DNA of 13,171 nt from Thermoleophilia bacterium (GCA_025964465.1 JAOPYS010000323.1:1-13171); one strand, 5' to 3'; positions 1 through 7,755 are shown, counted from the stretch's first letter. Notes: generated from the sequence alone by a model not told the origin. A program made the numbers and translations.

Positions 1-77
1 ACGCAATCCCGAGAATCGCACGCGGGGAGCGGCTCGGCACGCTCGTGCACGCCGCCGCACCCCCGATCGACCGATAG
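1..77 (+). CDS. pyrH: UMP kinase, C-terminal end only (partial)
   Basis: Reading from base 3 there are 24 sense codons and then TAG at 75-77. The encoded tail contains IARGERLGTLVHA. The GE-x-x-GTLV pattern is how bacterial UMP kinases (PyrH) end, and pyrH commonly lies directly before frr, as it would here. UMP kinase phosphorylates UMP to UDP in the cytoplasm. The body of the gene lies outside the window, so the call rests on this tail and on gene order. The TAG stop overlaps the AGGAG ribosome binding site of frr (76-80), which implies co-transcription and close coupling. Confidence 0.68.
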   Translation, partial: AIPRIARGERLGTLVHAAAPPIDR

Positions 78-80
78 GAG
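76..80 (+). promoter_or_regulatory. Ribosome binding site of frr
   Basis: AGGAG lies 9 nt before the ATG at 90 and overlaps the stop codon of the upstream frame. It fixes the frr start. Confidence 0.7.
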
Positions 81-89
81 CACCCCACC

Positions 90-647
90 ATGGCCGCAGA
101 GACCGTCACCGACATCCTCGCCTCCACCAAGGAGCGGATGAAGAAGAGCGTGGACTCCACCCGTCACGACTTCACGTCCCTGCGCACGGGTCGGGCCAAC
201 CCGGCGCTGCTCGACCGCGTGGTGGTCAACTACTACGGTGCGCCGACCCCGCTCAAGCAGCTCGCTTCGATCGGCGCGCCCGAGCCGCGCCTGCTCACGG
301 TCACCCCGTTCGACAAGAGCGCGATGAAGGAGATCGAGAAGGGCATCTCCGACGCCGACCTCGGCTTCAACCCCGCCAACGACGGCGTGATGATCCGCCT
401 GCCCGTGCCCGATCTCACCGAGGACCGCCGCAAGGACATGGTCAAGCTCGCGCGCAAGATGGCGGAGGACGGTCGCATCGCGGTGCGCAACATCCGTCGC
501 GACGCCATCAGCGACATCGAGAAGGGTGACGCGACGGAGGACGAGGCGCGCCGCGCCGAGGCCGAGGTCCAGAAGGTCACCGACGAACACGTCGCGCTGA
601 TCGACGCGGCGCTCAAGTCCAAGGAAGCCGAGGTCATGGAGGTCTGA
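90..647 (+). CDS. frr: Ribosome recycling factor
   Basis: RRF works with EF-G to split post-termination ribosomes into subunits in the cytoplasm. The 185-residue product has exactly the length usual for the family. It shows the domain I hallmark SLRTGRANPALLD near the N-terminus. It then shows the VTPFDKSAMKEIEKGI stretch, the domain II/III return with DLTEDRRK and the Arg-rich VRNIRRDA helix, and a long charged C-terminal helix. The start at 90 is supported by AGGAG at 76-80. It follows the pyrH-like tail and is followed 34 nt later by uppS. This pyrH-frr-uppS-cdsA-dxr order is conserved in many bacteria. Nothing in the protein looks unusual. Confidence 0.97.
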   Translation: MAAETVTDILASTKERMKKSVDSTRHDFTSLRTGRANPALLDRVVVNYYGAPTPLKQLASIGAPEPRLLTVTPFDKSAMKEIEKGISDADLGFNPANDGVMIRLPVPDLTEDRRKDMVKLARKMAEDGRIAVRNIRRDAISDIEKGDATEDEARRAEAEVQKVTDEHVALIDAALKSKEAEVMEV

Positions 648-681
648 GGCCTCCGGCCCGATCCCCTGCACCTCCGTACGC

Positions 682-1416
682 ATGACCCCCGACAGCCAGC
701 AGCTCCCCACCGGCACCCGTGTCGCGATCATCATGGACGGCAACGGCCGGTGGGCGCAGCGTCGCGGCGTACCGATCACCGAGGGGCACCGCGAGGGTGG
801 CGAGGCCCTGCACCGCACGACGGTGGCGGCGCTCGACCTGGGCGTCAGCGAGCTGACGGTCTACGGTTTCTCCACGGAGAACTTCTGCCGCGACCCCGAG
901 GAGGTCGCCGGCATCATGTCGCTGTTCATGGAGCTCGTGGAGCGCGAGGCGCCGATCATGGTCGAGCGTGACGCGCGCATGTGCTTCATGGGCCGCCGCG
1001 AGCTGCTCGGCGACGAGATCCGCGAGCGCATGCGCTGGGCGGAGGAGCTCACGGCGGGCGGCAGCAGCATGACGCTGTGCATCGCCTTCGGGTACGGCGG
1101 CCGCGCCGAGGTGGTCGATGCCGTCCGCGCCGCGGCGCTCGAGCCCGGCGGCGTGGACGCGATCGACGAGGAGGCCATCCGCCGCCACCTCTACCGCCCC
1201 GAGCTCGGCGACCCCGACGTCATCGTGCGCACCGCGGGCGAGCAGCGCACCTCGAACTTCCTCATCTGGCAGGGCGCGTACTCCGAGCTCGTGTTCTCCG
1301 ACACGCTGTGGCCGGACTTCGGGGAGGGCGACCTGCGCGAGGTGCTGCGCGAGTACGCGGGGCGCGAGCGGCGCTTCGGCGGGCGCGCCGAGACCCCGCC
1401 GGCGGTGACGTCGTGA
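682..1416 (+). CDS. uppS: Undecaprenyl (polyprenyl) diphosphate synthase, cis-type
   Basis: This cis-prenyltransferase adds isopentenyl units to an allylic diphosphate to make the C50/C55 lipid carrier for peptidoglycan and other wall polymers. The 244-residue product has the family signature in order. IIMDGNGRWA carries the catalytic Asp (D19). GFSTENF occupies 62-68, and RTAGEQRTSNFLIWQ begins at 183. The closing AYSELVFSDTLWPDF carries the Mg-binding Glu (E202). The usual ENW-x-RP segment reads ENFCRDP here, a mild variation. No convincing Shine-Dalgarno precedes ATG 682, but no other start fits before the catalytic motif. The stop overlaps the cdsA start (GTGA). In actinobacteria the chain length may be decaprenyl; the sequence does not settle this. 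Confidence 0.95.
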   Translation: MTPDSQQLPTGTRVAIIMDGNGRWAQRRGVPITEGHREGGEALHRTTVAALDLGVSELTVYGFSTENFCRDPEEVAGIMSLFMELVEREAPIMVERDARMCFMGRRELLGDEIRERMRWAEELTAGGSSMTLCIAFGYGGRAEVVDAVRAAALEPGGVDAIDEEAIRRHLYRPELGDPDVIVRTAGEQRTSNFLIWQGAYSELVFSDTLWPDFGEGDLREVLREYAGRERRFGGRAETPPAVTS

Positions 1417-2222
1417 GGAGCCGCCTCATCGTCGCCGCGATCGGCGTGCCGCTGCTCTACCTCGTGCTGCTCAGCAGCGCGGCGGACAACATCGCGCTCG
1501 TCGTCACCCTGGCCGTGGCCTGCGGCATCGCGTGCCTCGAGCTGTGCGTGATGCTGCGTCCCGTCGGCCCGTACGTGCCCGCAGCGCTGGCGCCCGTGGT
1601 GCTGTCACCGTTGCTGGCGTGGCAGCTGGGGGAGGTCGGGATCTTCCTGGCGATGATGTCGACGGTGCCGCTCGTGCTCGCCTTCCAGGGGTTGTCCGTC
1701 GAGCGTGAGCAGCCGCTCGTGGCGATCCTCGCGACGATGGCGCCGGTGCTGTACATCGCCCCGCCCGCGGGCCTCGCCGTGATCCTGCGCCAGTCCGAGG
1801 CGGGGTTCGGCCTGCTGACGCTGTTGATCGCCTCAGTCTTCCTCAACGACTCGGGCGCCTACTGCGTCGGGCGCCTCATCGGGCGGCACAAGCTGTCGCC
1901 GAAGATCAGTCCGAACAAGAGCATCGAGGGGTTCGTCGGCGGCGTCGCGATCGGCACGTTCGTCATGTGGTACGGCCACTTCCTCGTGCAGGCCTCCGGC
2001 CACGACGTGCTGCGCGGCGGCGAGGCCCTGGCGCTCGGGCTGGCGGTGGCGGTTGCGACGCCCGTGGGCGACCTGTTCGAGTCGCTGCTCAAGCGCAGCG
2101 CCGGGGTGAAGGATTCCGGCAACCTGCTCGGCGAGCACGGCGGGATGCTCGACCGGGTGGATGCGCTGCTGCTGGCCCTGCCGACGATGTACGTCGGCTG
2201 CTTCCTGGTGGGCGCGCTGTGA
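1413..2222 (+). CDS. cdsA: Phosphatidate cytidylyltransferase (CDP-diacylglycerol synthase)
   Basis: CdsA converts phosphatidic acid and CTP to CDP-diacylglycerol, the branch point of phospholipid synthesis, in the cytoplasmic membrane. The 269-residue product is strongly hydrophobic, with many membrane segments. It ends with the CTP-transferase signature at 224-250: S-x-x-KR, then KD at 233-234, EHGG and LDRVD. Conserved DSGAY (146-150) and SPNKSIEG (166-173) lie before it. GTG 1413 is chosen because it overlaps the uppS stop as GTGA and gives a hydrophobic N-terminus at once. Its own stop overlaps the dxr start in the same way. Its product is the substrate of the pgsA gene further along. 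Confidence 0.94.
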   Translation: MRSRLIVAAIGVPLLYLVLLSSAADNIALVVTLAVACGIACLELCVMLRPVGPYVPAALAPVVLSPLLAWQLGEVGIFLAMMSTVPLVLAFQGLSVEREQPLVAILATMAPVLYIAPPAGLAVILRQSEAGFGLLTLLIASVFLNDSGAYCVGRLIGRHKLSPKISPNKSIEGFVGGVAIGTFVMWYGHFLVQASGHDVLRGGEALALGLAVAVATPVGDLFESLLKRSAGVKDSGNLLGEHGGMLDRVDALLLALPTMYVGCFLVGAL

Positions 2223-3409
2223 CGCGCCGCACCGCACCTCGTCGGGTCGTCGTCCTCGGATCGACCGGGTCGGTCGGCGTGCAGGCGCTCGAGGTCCTCG
2301 CACAGGGCGCCGAGGACGGGTCGTTGGAGCTGGTCGGGCTTGCTGCGGGTACCAGCTGGAAGGTCGCGCTCGAGCAGGCCGCGGCGTTCGGCGTGACCGC
2401 CGTGCACCTGGCCGACCTGGAGGCCGCGGCTCGCGCCCGTGACGCCATCCGTCGCGACACGAACGCGCGGGCGGCGCAGCACGCGTCGATCGCGGAGCTG
2501 CTCGACCGGACCGAGCCGGACCTCGTGCTCAACGCGGTGGTCGGGTTCGCGGGGCTCGACGCGACCCTGGCGGCGCTCGAGCGCGGGATCGATGTCGCGC
2601 TCGCCAACAAGGAGAGCCTCGTGGCTGCCGGCGCGCTGTGCATGGGCGTCGCCGCACGCACCGGTGCGCGGATCATTCCCGTCGACTCCGAGCACTCCGC
2701 GCTGCAGCAGTGCCTCGCGGGCGCGCGCGCGGGCGAGGTGGAGTCACTCGTGCTCACCGCGAGCGGCGGTCCGTTCCGTGGTCGCACGCGGGCACAGCTC
2801 GCGAACGTCACGGTGGAGGAGGCGCTCGCGCACCCCACGTGGAGCATGGGCGGCAAGATCTCGATCGACTCCGCCACCCTGATGAACAAGGGGCTCGAGC
2901 TGATCGAGGCGATGGTCCTGTTCGAGCTGGGGGAGGGCGCCGTGGAGACGGTCGTCCAGCCGGACAGCATCGTGCACGCGCTGGTGCGTCACCGGGACGG
3001 CTCGCTCCTCGCGCACCTGGGGTGGCCCGACATGCGCGTGCCGATCGCGTGGGCGCTGCACCACCCGGTGCGCCCTGCCGTGGCCGACGTGCGCCGCCTG
3101 GACCTGACGCAGATGCCGTCGCTCGCCTTCGAGGCGGTCGACCTGGACACGTTCCGCTGCCTGGCCCTCGCGCGGGCCGCGGCGCGGACGGGGCGCGGTT
3201 CGACGTGCATCCTCAACGCGGCCAACGAGGTCGCGGTTGCGGCGTTCCTCGCGGGCCACATCGGTTTCCTCGACATCGCGGACGTGGTCGACGGGGCGCT
3301 CGAGGCGCTCGACCCACCGGGCGAGCCCGATTCGCTCGACGCCGCACGCGAGCTGGACGCACGCGCCCGCATCGCGGCCGTCGACTGCCTCGCGGCCCGC
3401 TCGCGCTGA
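2219..3409 (+). CDS. dxr: 1-deoxy-D-xylulose 5-phosphate reductoisomerase
   Basis: DXR rearranges and reduces DXP to 2-C-methyl-D-erythritol 4-phosphate, the first committed step of the MEP isoprenoid pathway, using NADPH and a divalent metal. The 396-residue product shows the NADPH-binding GSTGSVG (14-20), NKESLV (130-135) and the DSEH metal site (D156, E158). SGGPFRG (182-188), HPTWSMGGKISIDSAT (205-220) and MNKGLELIE, with metal ligand E227, follow. A C-terminal helical domain with NAANEVAV completes it. The 71-residue spacing between D156 and E227 matches the shorter actinobacterial form rather than that of E. coli. GTG 2219 overlaps the cdsA stop. Together with ispG it shows that this organism uses the MEP route. 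Confidence 0.97.
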   Translation: MTRRTAPRRVVVLGSTGSVGVQALEVLAQGAEDGSLELVGLAAGTSWKVALEQAAAFGVTAVHLADLEAAARARDAIRRDTNARAAQHASIAELLDRTEPDLVLNAVVGFAGLDATLAALERGIDVALANKESLVAAGALCMGVAARTGARIIPVDSEHSALQQCLAGARAGEVESLVLTASGGPFRGRTRAQLANVTVEEALAHPTWSMGGKISIDSATLMNKGLELIEAMVLFELGEGAVETVVQPDSIVHALVRHRDGSLLAHLGWPDMRVPIAWALHHPVRPAVADVRRLDLTQMPSLAFEAVDLDTFRCLALARAAARTGRGSTCILNAANEVAVAAFLAGHIGFLDIADVVDGALEALDPPGEPDSLDAARELDARARIAAVDCLAARSR

Positions 3410-3523
3410 AACGAGCGGCGCGCCCGACCCGATATCCGGGCAGGGACAGGTGACGCCGGGGGGCGACACCGAGACGACGAACGATTCCGGGCACCGCCGA
3501 CGCGGAGCCCACGGGGGACCAAG

Positions 3524-4045
3524 ATGTCGATGTCGATCATCGGACCGATGACGCCAGCCAAGCTGGCACTCGCGCTGGGCACCATCGGTGTCGGCGCGCT
3601 CGTCGGCGGCGTGGTGGCCGACCAGCGCGACGGCGACGTCGGCAAGGGCGCGCTCATCGGCGGCCTCTCGGCCGCAGCGGGCATCGCCCTCGTCGTCGGC
3701 GGCGCGACCGCCTGGAGCCACTTCTCAGCCGCCCGTGGCGGCGCGGCCGCCGGTGCAGCCCACCTGTCGACGGCCGCCGAGCTGTTCACCGGCACGGCCG
3801 CCCACGCCGCGACCCCGGCGCTGACGACGGCCGCGGCTGCGCCGACGATCATCGAGGCCGCCACCCTCGCGGCCCGCCCCGTTTCCGCCGAGCTGCCGAG
3901 CGCCTGGAGCCTGTTCCACGCCACGGCCACGCCGATCGCCAGCACGGCCGCCACCCTCGGGCGCACGCCGGTGCTGCCCGCCGCCTCGACGACCTTCCGC
4001 AGCGGTGGCACGTTCGTGGACGCGCTGCGCGGCTTCATGCACTGA
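3524..4045 (+). CDS. Gly/Ala-rich membrane protein of unknown function
   Basis: I do not recognise this 173-residue product. Two hydrophobic segments are visible, at about 13-32 and 43-64. Both have glycine-zipper spacing (GTIGVGALVGGVV and GALIGGLSAAAG) and are separated by a short charged loop (DQRDGDVGKG). The remaining 110 residues are low-complexity, rich in Ala, Thr and Pro, and have no cysteine. A GGGGGA-type ribosome binding site at 3513-3518 precedes ATG 3524, and in-frame GC bias is that of a real gene. It stands between dxr and the site-2 protease gene, which are often adjacent. A pore-like or envelope-spacer role is possible from the helix hairpin, but this is a guess. Confidence 0.72.
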   Translation: MSMSIIGPMTPAKLALALGTIGVGALVGGVVADQRDGDVGKGALIGGLSAAAGIALVVGGATAWSHFSAARGGAAAGAAHLSTAAELFTGTAAHAATPALTTAAAAPTIIEAATLAARPVSAELPSAWSLFHATATPIASTAATLGRTPVLPAASTTFRSGGTFVDALRGFMH

Positions 4046-4069
4046 CCCGACCGTGCGGTCTGGCAAGAT
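4042..4069 (+). promoter_or_regulatory. Candidate promoter of the site-2 protease gene
   Basis: CTGACC (4042-4047) resembles a -35 box and CAAGAT (4064-4069) a -10 box, with 16 nt between them. The -35 overlaps the stop of the preceding gene. Transcription would begin at about 4076, the A of the ATG, so the mRNA would be leaderless. No Shine-Dalgarno is visible here. Both boxes are imperfect. Confidence 0.4.
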
Positions 4070-4075
4070 GTGCCC

Positions 4076-5368
4076 ATGCCGTTCGTGCTCGTCGTGCTCG
4101 CGCTCATCCTGCTGGTCGTGCTCCACGAGCTCGGGCACTTCCTCGCCGCGCGCGCCGTCGGCATCCGGGCCACGAAGTTCTACGTGTTCTTCCCGCCCGC
4201 GCTCCTCAAGAAGAAGATCGGCGAGGTGGAGTACGGCATCGGCGCCATCCCGGCGGGCGGGTTCGTCAAGCTGCCCGGCATGTTCGAGCCCGTGCCGGCC
4301 GAGGTGGCGGAGCGGGTCCGGTTCGACCTCGAGCCGGTGATGCCGCTCGTGCGCGACGGCGACATGCGCCTGCGCATGGACGCGGCGCGGCGCGCGATGG
4401 CACACGCCCAGTCCGCCGACGAGCTGCACGACCCGCTCACCGAGGTGCGCACGGGCATCGCGAGCGCCCGCGCCGAGGCGCGCGACGACGAGGAGCGAGC
4501 GCTCCTGGACCGTGCCGACGAGCGGATCGTCGGGCTGCTCGACGACGCCCATCCGCGCGCGTACTGGCGCGCCGCGCTGTGGCGCCGCATGACGGTGATC
4601 TTCGCGGGCCCGCTCGCCAACCTCCTGATCGCGTTCGTCGTGCTCACGGCGTTCTGGTGGTTCCTGAGCCCCAAGCTCGCGTTCGACGGCCCGCTGCGCG
4701 TCGCCGTCCAGCCCGGCAGCCCGGCGGCCACCGCCGGCCTCAACGAGCGCTCGCGCGTCACGGCGTGGAACGGTCCGATCGACGGGGTGGACGAGGTCGA
4801 CTTCGCGCGCCGCGTGGCGGATGCGCGCGGCAAGTTCGTCACCGTCACCTGGCACGACGGGGCGCACGGCCCGAGCACGACGCGCACGATCTTCCCCGCG
4901 CAGCTGGACGAGGACGGCCCCGCGCGGCTCGGGCTCGGCTTCGCAGGGCGCCGCGTGATCTCCGGACGCGAGCGCACGACGTTCTCGAGCGCGACCTCCG
5001 TGGCGGGGCGCGAGATCAGCCGGGTGACGTGGGGCAACCTCACCGGCATCTCCAAGGTGCTCTTCGACAGCGAGACCCGCCGCCAGGTCAGCTCGGTCGT
5101 CGGCATCGTGCAGGTGGCCGACGAGGTGGACCAGGCCGGGCAGTTCGTGCACTACGTCGCGCTCATCAGCCTCGTGCTGGCCGTGATGAACATCCTGCCG
5201 CTGCTGCCGCTCGACGGCGGCCATCTCCTGTTCGGGCTGCTGGAGGCCGTGCGTCGGCGCCCCATGCCCCGCGCCGTGTTCGAGCGCTACTCGTTCGTCG
5301 GCCTCGCCCTCGTGCTCATGCTGTTCGTCATCGGGCTCAACAACGACCTCGGCGGCGCGTCCCGCTGA
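4076..5368 (+). CDS. rseP: RseP/Rip1-type site-2 zinc metalloprotease
   Basis: Intramembrane proteases of the M50 family cut membrane-bound anti-sigma factors and other single-pass proteins, releasing signals to the cytoplasm. The 430-residue product opens with a membrane helix carrying the zinc site HELGH (17-21). AIPAGGFVKLPGM follows at 57-69. A second membrane segment begins at GPLANLLIAF (178-187), then a PDZ-like region at about 205-275 with the PGSPAATAGL ligand-groove pattern. The third catalytic element is NILPLLPLDGG (372-382), and a last membrane helix lies near 405-422. Residues about 73-160 form a highly charged, probably helical insertion that is longer than in RseP. ATG 4076 is chosen over GTG 4070 because of the -10-like CAAGAT placed for a leaderless start. 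The next gene ends tail to tail only 4 nt away. The natural substrate is not shown by the sequence. Confidence 0.93.
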   Translation: MPFVLVVLALILLVVLHELGHFLAARAVGIRATKFYVFFPPALLKKKIGEVEYGIGAIPAGGFVKLPGMFEPVPAEVAERVRFDLEPVMPLVRDGDMRLRMDAARRAMAHAQSADELHDPLTEVRTGIASARAEARDDEERALLDRADERIVGLLDDAHPRAYWRAALWRRMTVIFAGPLANLLIAFVVLTAFWWFLSPKLAFDGPLRVAVQPGSPAATAGLNERSRVTAWNGPIDGVDEVDFARRVADARGKFVTVTWHDGAHGPSTTRTIFPAQLDEDGPARLGLGFAGRRVISGRERTTFSSATSVAGREISRVTWGNLTGISKVLFDSETRRQVSSVVGIVQVADEVDQAGQFVHYVALISLVLAVMNILPLLPLDGGHLLFGLLEAVRRRPMPRAVFERYSFVGLALVLMLFVIGLNNDLGGASR

Positions 5369-5372
5369 TCCG

Positions 5373-7583
5373 TCAGATCGACGTGGGCGGTCCGGGGTAG
5401 GACTCGCACCCGACACCATCGTTGTCGCCGTCGAGCCCGTTCGGATCACCGTTGCTTGTGTCGACCTGATGGCCGACGTCGGAGCAGTTCAGGTCGCCAC
5501 TGCCGCCGCCACCGCTCGAGCCTCCGCCGACATCGCCAACGTCGCTCGCGGGCGGAGTCGGCCTGGGGCGCGGCTTGGGCTTCGGAAGGATAGGGACGAC
5601 CGTGGCCGAGGTCCGTGACGCGTGTCCACGACGGTCGCTGACGGTAGCGACGAGCCGAACGTGTTGGCCGTCCGCGACCGCACCGCCGAGACGAACGCGA
5701 ACCACGCGAGTCGTGACTGTCGTGACAGCGCCGGCGACGACGGACCTCGTGAAAACGCGTCGACGACCGACGTAGCCCGACACGACCAACCGGTGCCGGT
5801 CGACGTTGTCGTGGTACCGGACGCGGACCACCGCATTTCGGTCTCGTGTGCGCGAGATGACGGCTGCGATTGCCACGATGGCTCGCTTCGGGGGGACGAT
5901 GAAACGTCGGGTGGCGGTATGCCCGATCGCGCCGGTCGTGGGGTCCCGCCACGACACCGTCCAGTAGTACGTGCCTGCTGCGAGCGGCGACGCTGGAGTG
6001 GTGGTCAGGAGCTTGATTGGGGAACACCCGGATGGCTCGTGCTTGTCCGCGACGCATCCGGACGTCGTCAATACCAGCGGGGCGGCGAGCGCGCCGGTCG
6101 CGTCGTGCTCCTGATGCGTCGCCACGGTGACCCGGGTCGGAATGGCCACGTCGGTGTCGTCGGACCACACCAACACCGGTCGTCCGTTCCTGATGACGGT
6201 CTTGTCCGCTGGCGTCACCAAGGAGAAGGCCGCCGCGACCCGTTCGAGGCGAACGGAGGACGTCGCGCTGGAGACGGCGCCTGCGACGCTCCAGCAGATC
6301 GTGGTGTACGCGGACCGCCCGAATGTGTGCGAGATGACTTGTGTCGACGCCCCTGCCGGGACCGGCACCACCGTCGGCTTCGTCCCCGCGCAGGTGGCGG
6401 AGCCACTAGCCGTCACGCGGTAAGCGAGCGACGAGGCGTGCTGCGACGAGACGGTCAGCTGCATGTCGCGCGTCTCACCGGCGCGGTACGCCGCTGACAC
6501 ACCACTGGGTGTCACGCTCGCCCGCGGCAAAGAGACGGCAACCGACCCGGTACGCGTCGCGAGCGGTGCGTCGTAGTACCCCTCCGAGACATAGGCGCAG
6601 ATGGTCTGGTTCTCGGTTGCTGCCGATGTGAACTCGTACGAACGCGCGAACGCCCCCGGACCGACGGCTGAACTCCCGGTTCTGGGTGCCAGGGCGCTGT
6701 ACCCCGTCTGGGACGACGGGCAGGTCGCGGTCCCGGCAACGTGCAGTACGTAGAGCGTGCGGGCCGCTTCGCTCGAGCCGGTGATCGTGACCGTGACCGG
6801 CTCCCCGGCCGTAGGATCGGCTGACACGTTCATGGGATCGATCGAGGTTGCCGGCAGTCGCACCGGGATGACGGTGCGGCGTGTCGCGAGGGGCGTGTCG
6901 TAGTACCCCTCGCTGACGTAGCTGCAGATGGTGTGGTCGCCGGCGTTCGTCGGCGTGAACTCATATGTGCGGGTGTAGGCGCCAGGTCCGACGTTGGACG
7001 TCCCGGTGGTCGGTGTCAGTGCGGAGTAACCGGTCTGCGACGAGGGGCACGTCGCTGTTCCGGTGAGGTGCAGGACGTAGAGCGTGCGGGCCGCTTCGCT
7101 TGAGCCGGTGACGGTGAGCGTCACCTGTTCGTCCTCCGTGGGATCGGCTGACACGTTCATGGGATCGATCGAGGTGGCCGGCAGTCGCACCGGGATGACG
7201 GTGCGGCGTGTCGCCGTCGGCGTTGAGTAGTACCCGTCGCTCAAGTACAAGCAGATTGTGTGGTCTCCGGCGCTGGTCGGCGTGAACTCGTACGTCCGGG
7301 TGTAGGTGCCGGGCCCGACGGTGGACGACCCCGCCGGGGGCACGAGCGCGGTGTAGCCGGTCTGCGACGACGGGCACGCCGCGGTTCCGGTGAGGTGGAG
7401 CACGTAGAGCGTGCGAGCGGTATCGCTCGAACCGGAGACCTGCAAGGTGACCAGCTCGTCCTCGGTCGGGTCGCTCGAGATGACCAACGGGTCGATGACG
7501 GTCGCGCCGGACGCCGCCGTCGGGATGATCGCGATGACGGCGATCACGACGAGCAAGGCACGGAGGAGCAGGCGAGGACGCAT
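5373..7583 (-). CDS. Exported repeat protein with C-terminal Excalibur motif
   Basis: The 736-residue product begins with a signal peptide: MRPR, a hydrophobic core at 5-20, and a likely cut near 26 after AASG. Three tandem repeats of exactly 109 residues follow (30-138, 139-247, 248-356), then a diverged fourth copy (357 to about 450). Each repeat carries DP near its start, TLYVLH, CPSSQTGY and a second Cys in TIC-x-Y, so one disulfide per beta-sandwich-like unit is likely. A region with WSDDTD and C510/C520 comes next, then a basic, Val-rich region (565-665). A Pro/Lys linker and a Gly/Ser linker lead to an Excalibur motif (697-730: D-x-x-C, LDGDNDGVGCE), a calcium-binding-like motif of exported proteins. 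ATG 7583 is chosen because the signal peptide starts there. The coding DNA looks less GC-rich than its neighbours. A surface adhesion or matrix role is inference. Confidence 0.85.
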   Translation of the reverse strand: MRPRLLLRALLVVIAVIAIIPTAASGATVIDPLVISSDPTEDELVTLQVSGSSDTARTLYVLHLTGTAACPSSQTGYTALVPPAGSSTVGPGTYTRTYEFTPTSAGDHTICLYLSDGYYSTPTATRRTVIPVRLPATSIDPMNVSADPTEDEQVTLTVTGSSEAARTLYVLHLTGTATCPSSQTGYSALTPTTGTSNVGPGAYTRTYEFTPTNAGDHTICSYVSEGYYDTPLATRRTVIPVRLPATSIDPMNVSADPTAGEPVTVTITGSSEAARTLYVLHVAGTATCPSSQTGYSALAPRTGSSAVGPGAFARSYEFTSAATENQTICAYVSEGYYDAPLATRTGSVAVSLPRASVTPSGVSAAYRAGETRDMQLTVSSQHASSLAYRVTASGSATCAGTKPTVVPVPAGASTQVISHTFGRSAYTTICWSVAGAVSSATSSVRLERVAAAFSLVTPADKTVIRNGRPVLVWSDDTDVAIPTRVTVATHQEHDATGALAAPLVLTTSGCVADKHEPSGCSPIKLLTTTPASPLAAGTYYWTVSWRDPTTGAIGHTATRRFIVPPKRAIVAIAAVISRTRDRNAVVRVRYHDNVDRHRLVVSGYVGRRRVFTRSVVAGAVTTVTTRVVRVRLGGAVADGQHVRLVATVSDRRGHASRTSATVVPILPKPKPRPRPTPPASDVGDVGGGSSGGGGSGDLNCSDVGHQVDTSNGDPNGLDGDNDGVGCESYPGPPTSI
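6234..6515 (-). repeat. Diverged fourth repeat of the exported protein
   Basis: Residues 357 to about 450 keep the outline of the unit: VTPSGVSA start, SATC at the first Cys (C398) and TTIC-x-S at the second (C420). About 15 residues are missing and most positions differ, so this is probably an old copy. Confidence 0.55.
6516..6842 (-). repeat. Tandem repeat 3 of the exported protein (109 codons)
   Basis: Third 327-bp unit. Its first half is almost identical to repeat 2 (IDPMNVSADPT, GSSEAARTLYVLH), while its second half has changed more (SAATENQTIC, SVAVSLPRAS). Cys pair C288/C329. Confidence 0.85.
6843..7169 (-). repeat. Tandem repeat 2 of the exported protein (109 codons)
   Basis: Second 327-bp unit. 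The 74-nt block 7141-7214 at its junction with repeat 1 matches 6814-6887 at the next junction at 73 of 74 positions, with an offset of exactly 327 bp. Cys pair C179/C220. Confidence 0.88.
7170..7496 (-). repeat. Tandem repeat 1 of the exported protein (109 codons)
   Basis: First 327-bp unit, from IDPLVISSDP to RLPATS. It is the most diverged of the first three, for example VSGSSDTA in place of VTGSSEAA and SDGYYSTP in place of SEGYYDTP. Cys pair C70/C111. Confidence 0.85.
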
Positions 7584-7589
7584 TCGCCC

Positions 7590-7595
7590 ACCGTA
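7590..7595 (-). promoter_or_regulatory. Candidate -10 box of the exported-protein gene
   Basis: On the minus strand TACGGT ends 6 nt before the ATG at 7583, the same distance as at the site-2 protease and ispG genes. A leaderless transcript is therefore likely. I see no Shine-Dalgarno and no good -35. Confidence 0.4.
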
Positions 7596-7749
7596 CCGGG
7601 GACTTCCCCAGAGCACCAGCCCTCGGCGACACGGTTGGCCGAGCGCCCGCCCGCCGTCGCACGCCGTCATGGGCGTTCGACCGCGGCTCCGCGGCCCCTG
7701 TCGCGCGTACAAGTGGGGCATCGCGCCGCCCGCACACGGACGCTGTCGG

Positions 7750-7755
7750 TAGACT
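7750..7755 (+). promoter_or_regulatory. Candidate -10 box of ispG (leaderless start)
   Basis: TAGACT lies with 6 nt between it and ATG 7762. Transcription would begin at or next to the A of the start codon. No Shine-Dalgarno is present and no clear -35 box is visible in the GC-rich stretch upstream. The same hexamer stands before the rsiG-like gene. Confidence 0.5.

Noticed and set aside
3410..3523. Terminator or promoter in the gap after dxr
   Set aside because: Only short, mutually exclusive pairings near GCCCG (3422-3426) and CGGGC (3437-3441) are seen and no -10/-35 pair; apart from the binding site at 3513-3518 nothing is supportable.
3725..5449. A 574-codon open frame on the minus strand opposite the site-2 protease gene
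   Set aside because: It is antisense to a gene with complete catalytic motifs, its composition is Arg/Glu/His-rich as expected from a shadow frame at high GC, and it has no domain or binding site.
6234..7496. CRISPR-like array
   Set aside because: The repeats are 327 bp, coding and contiguous, without spacers; they are protein tandem repeats.
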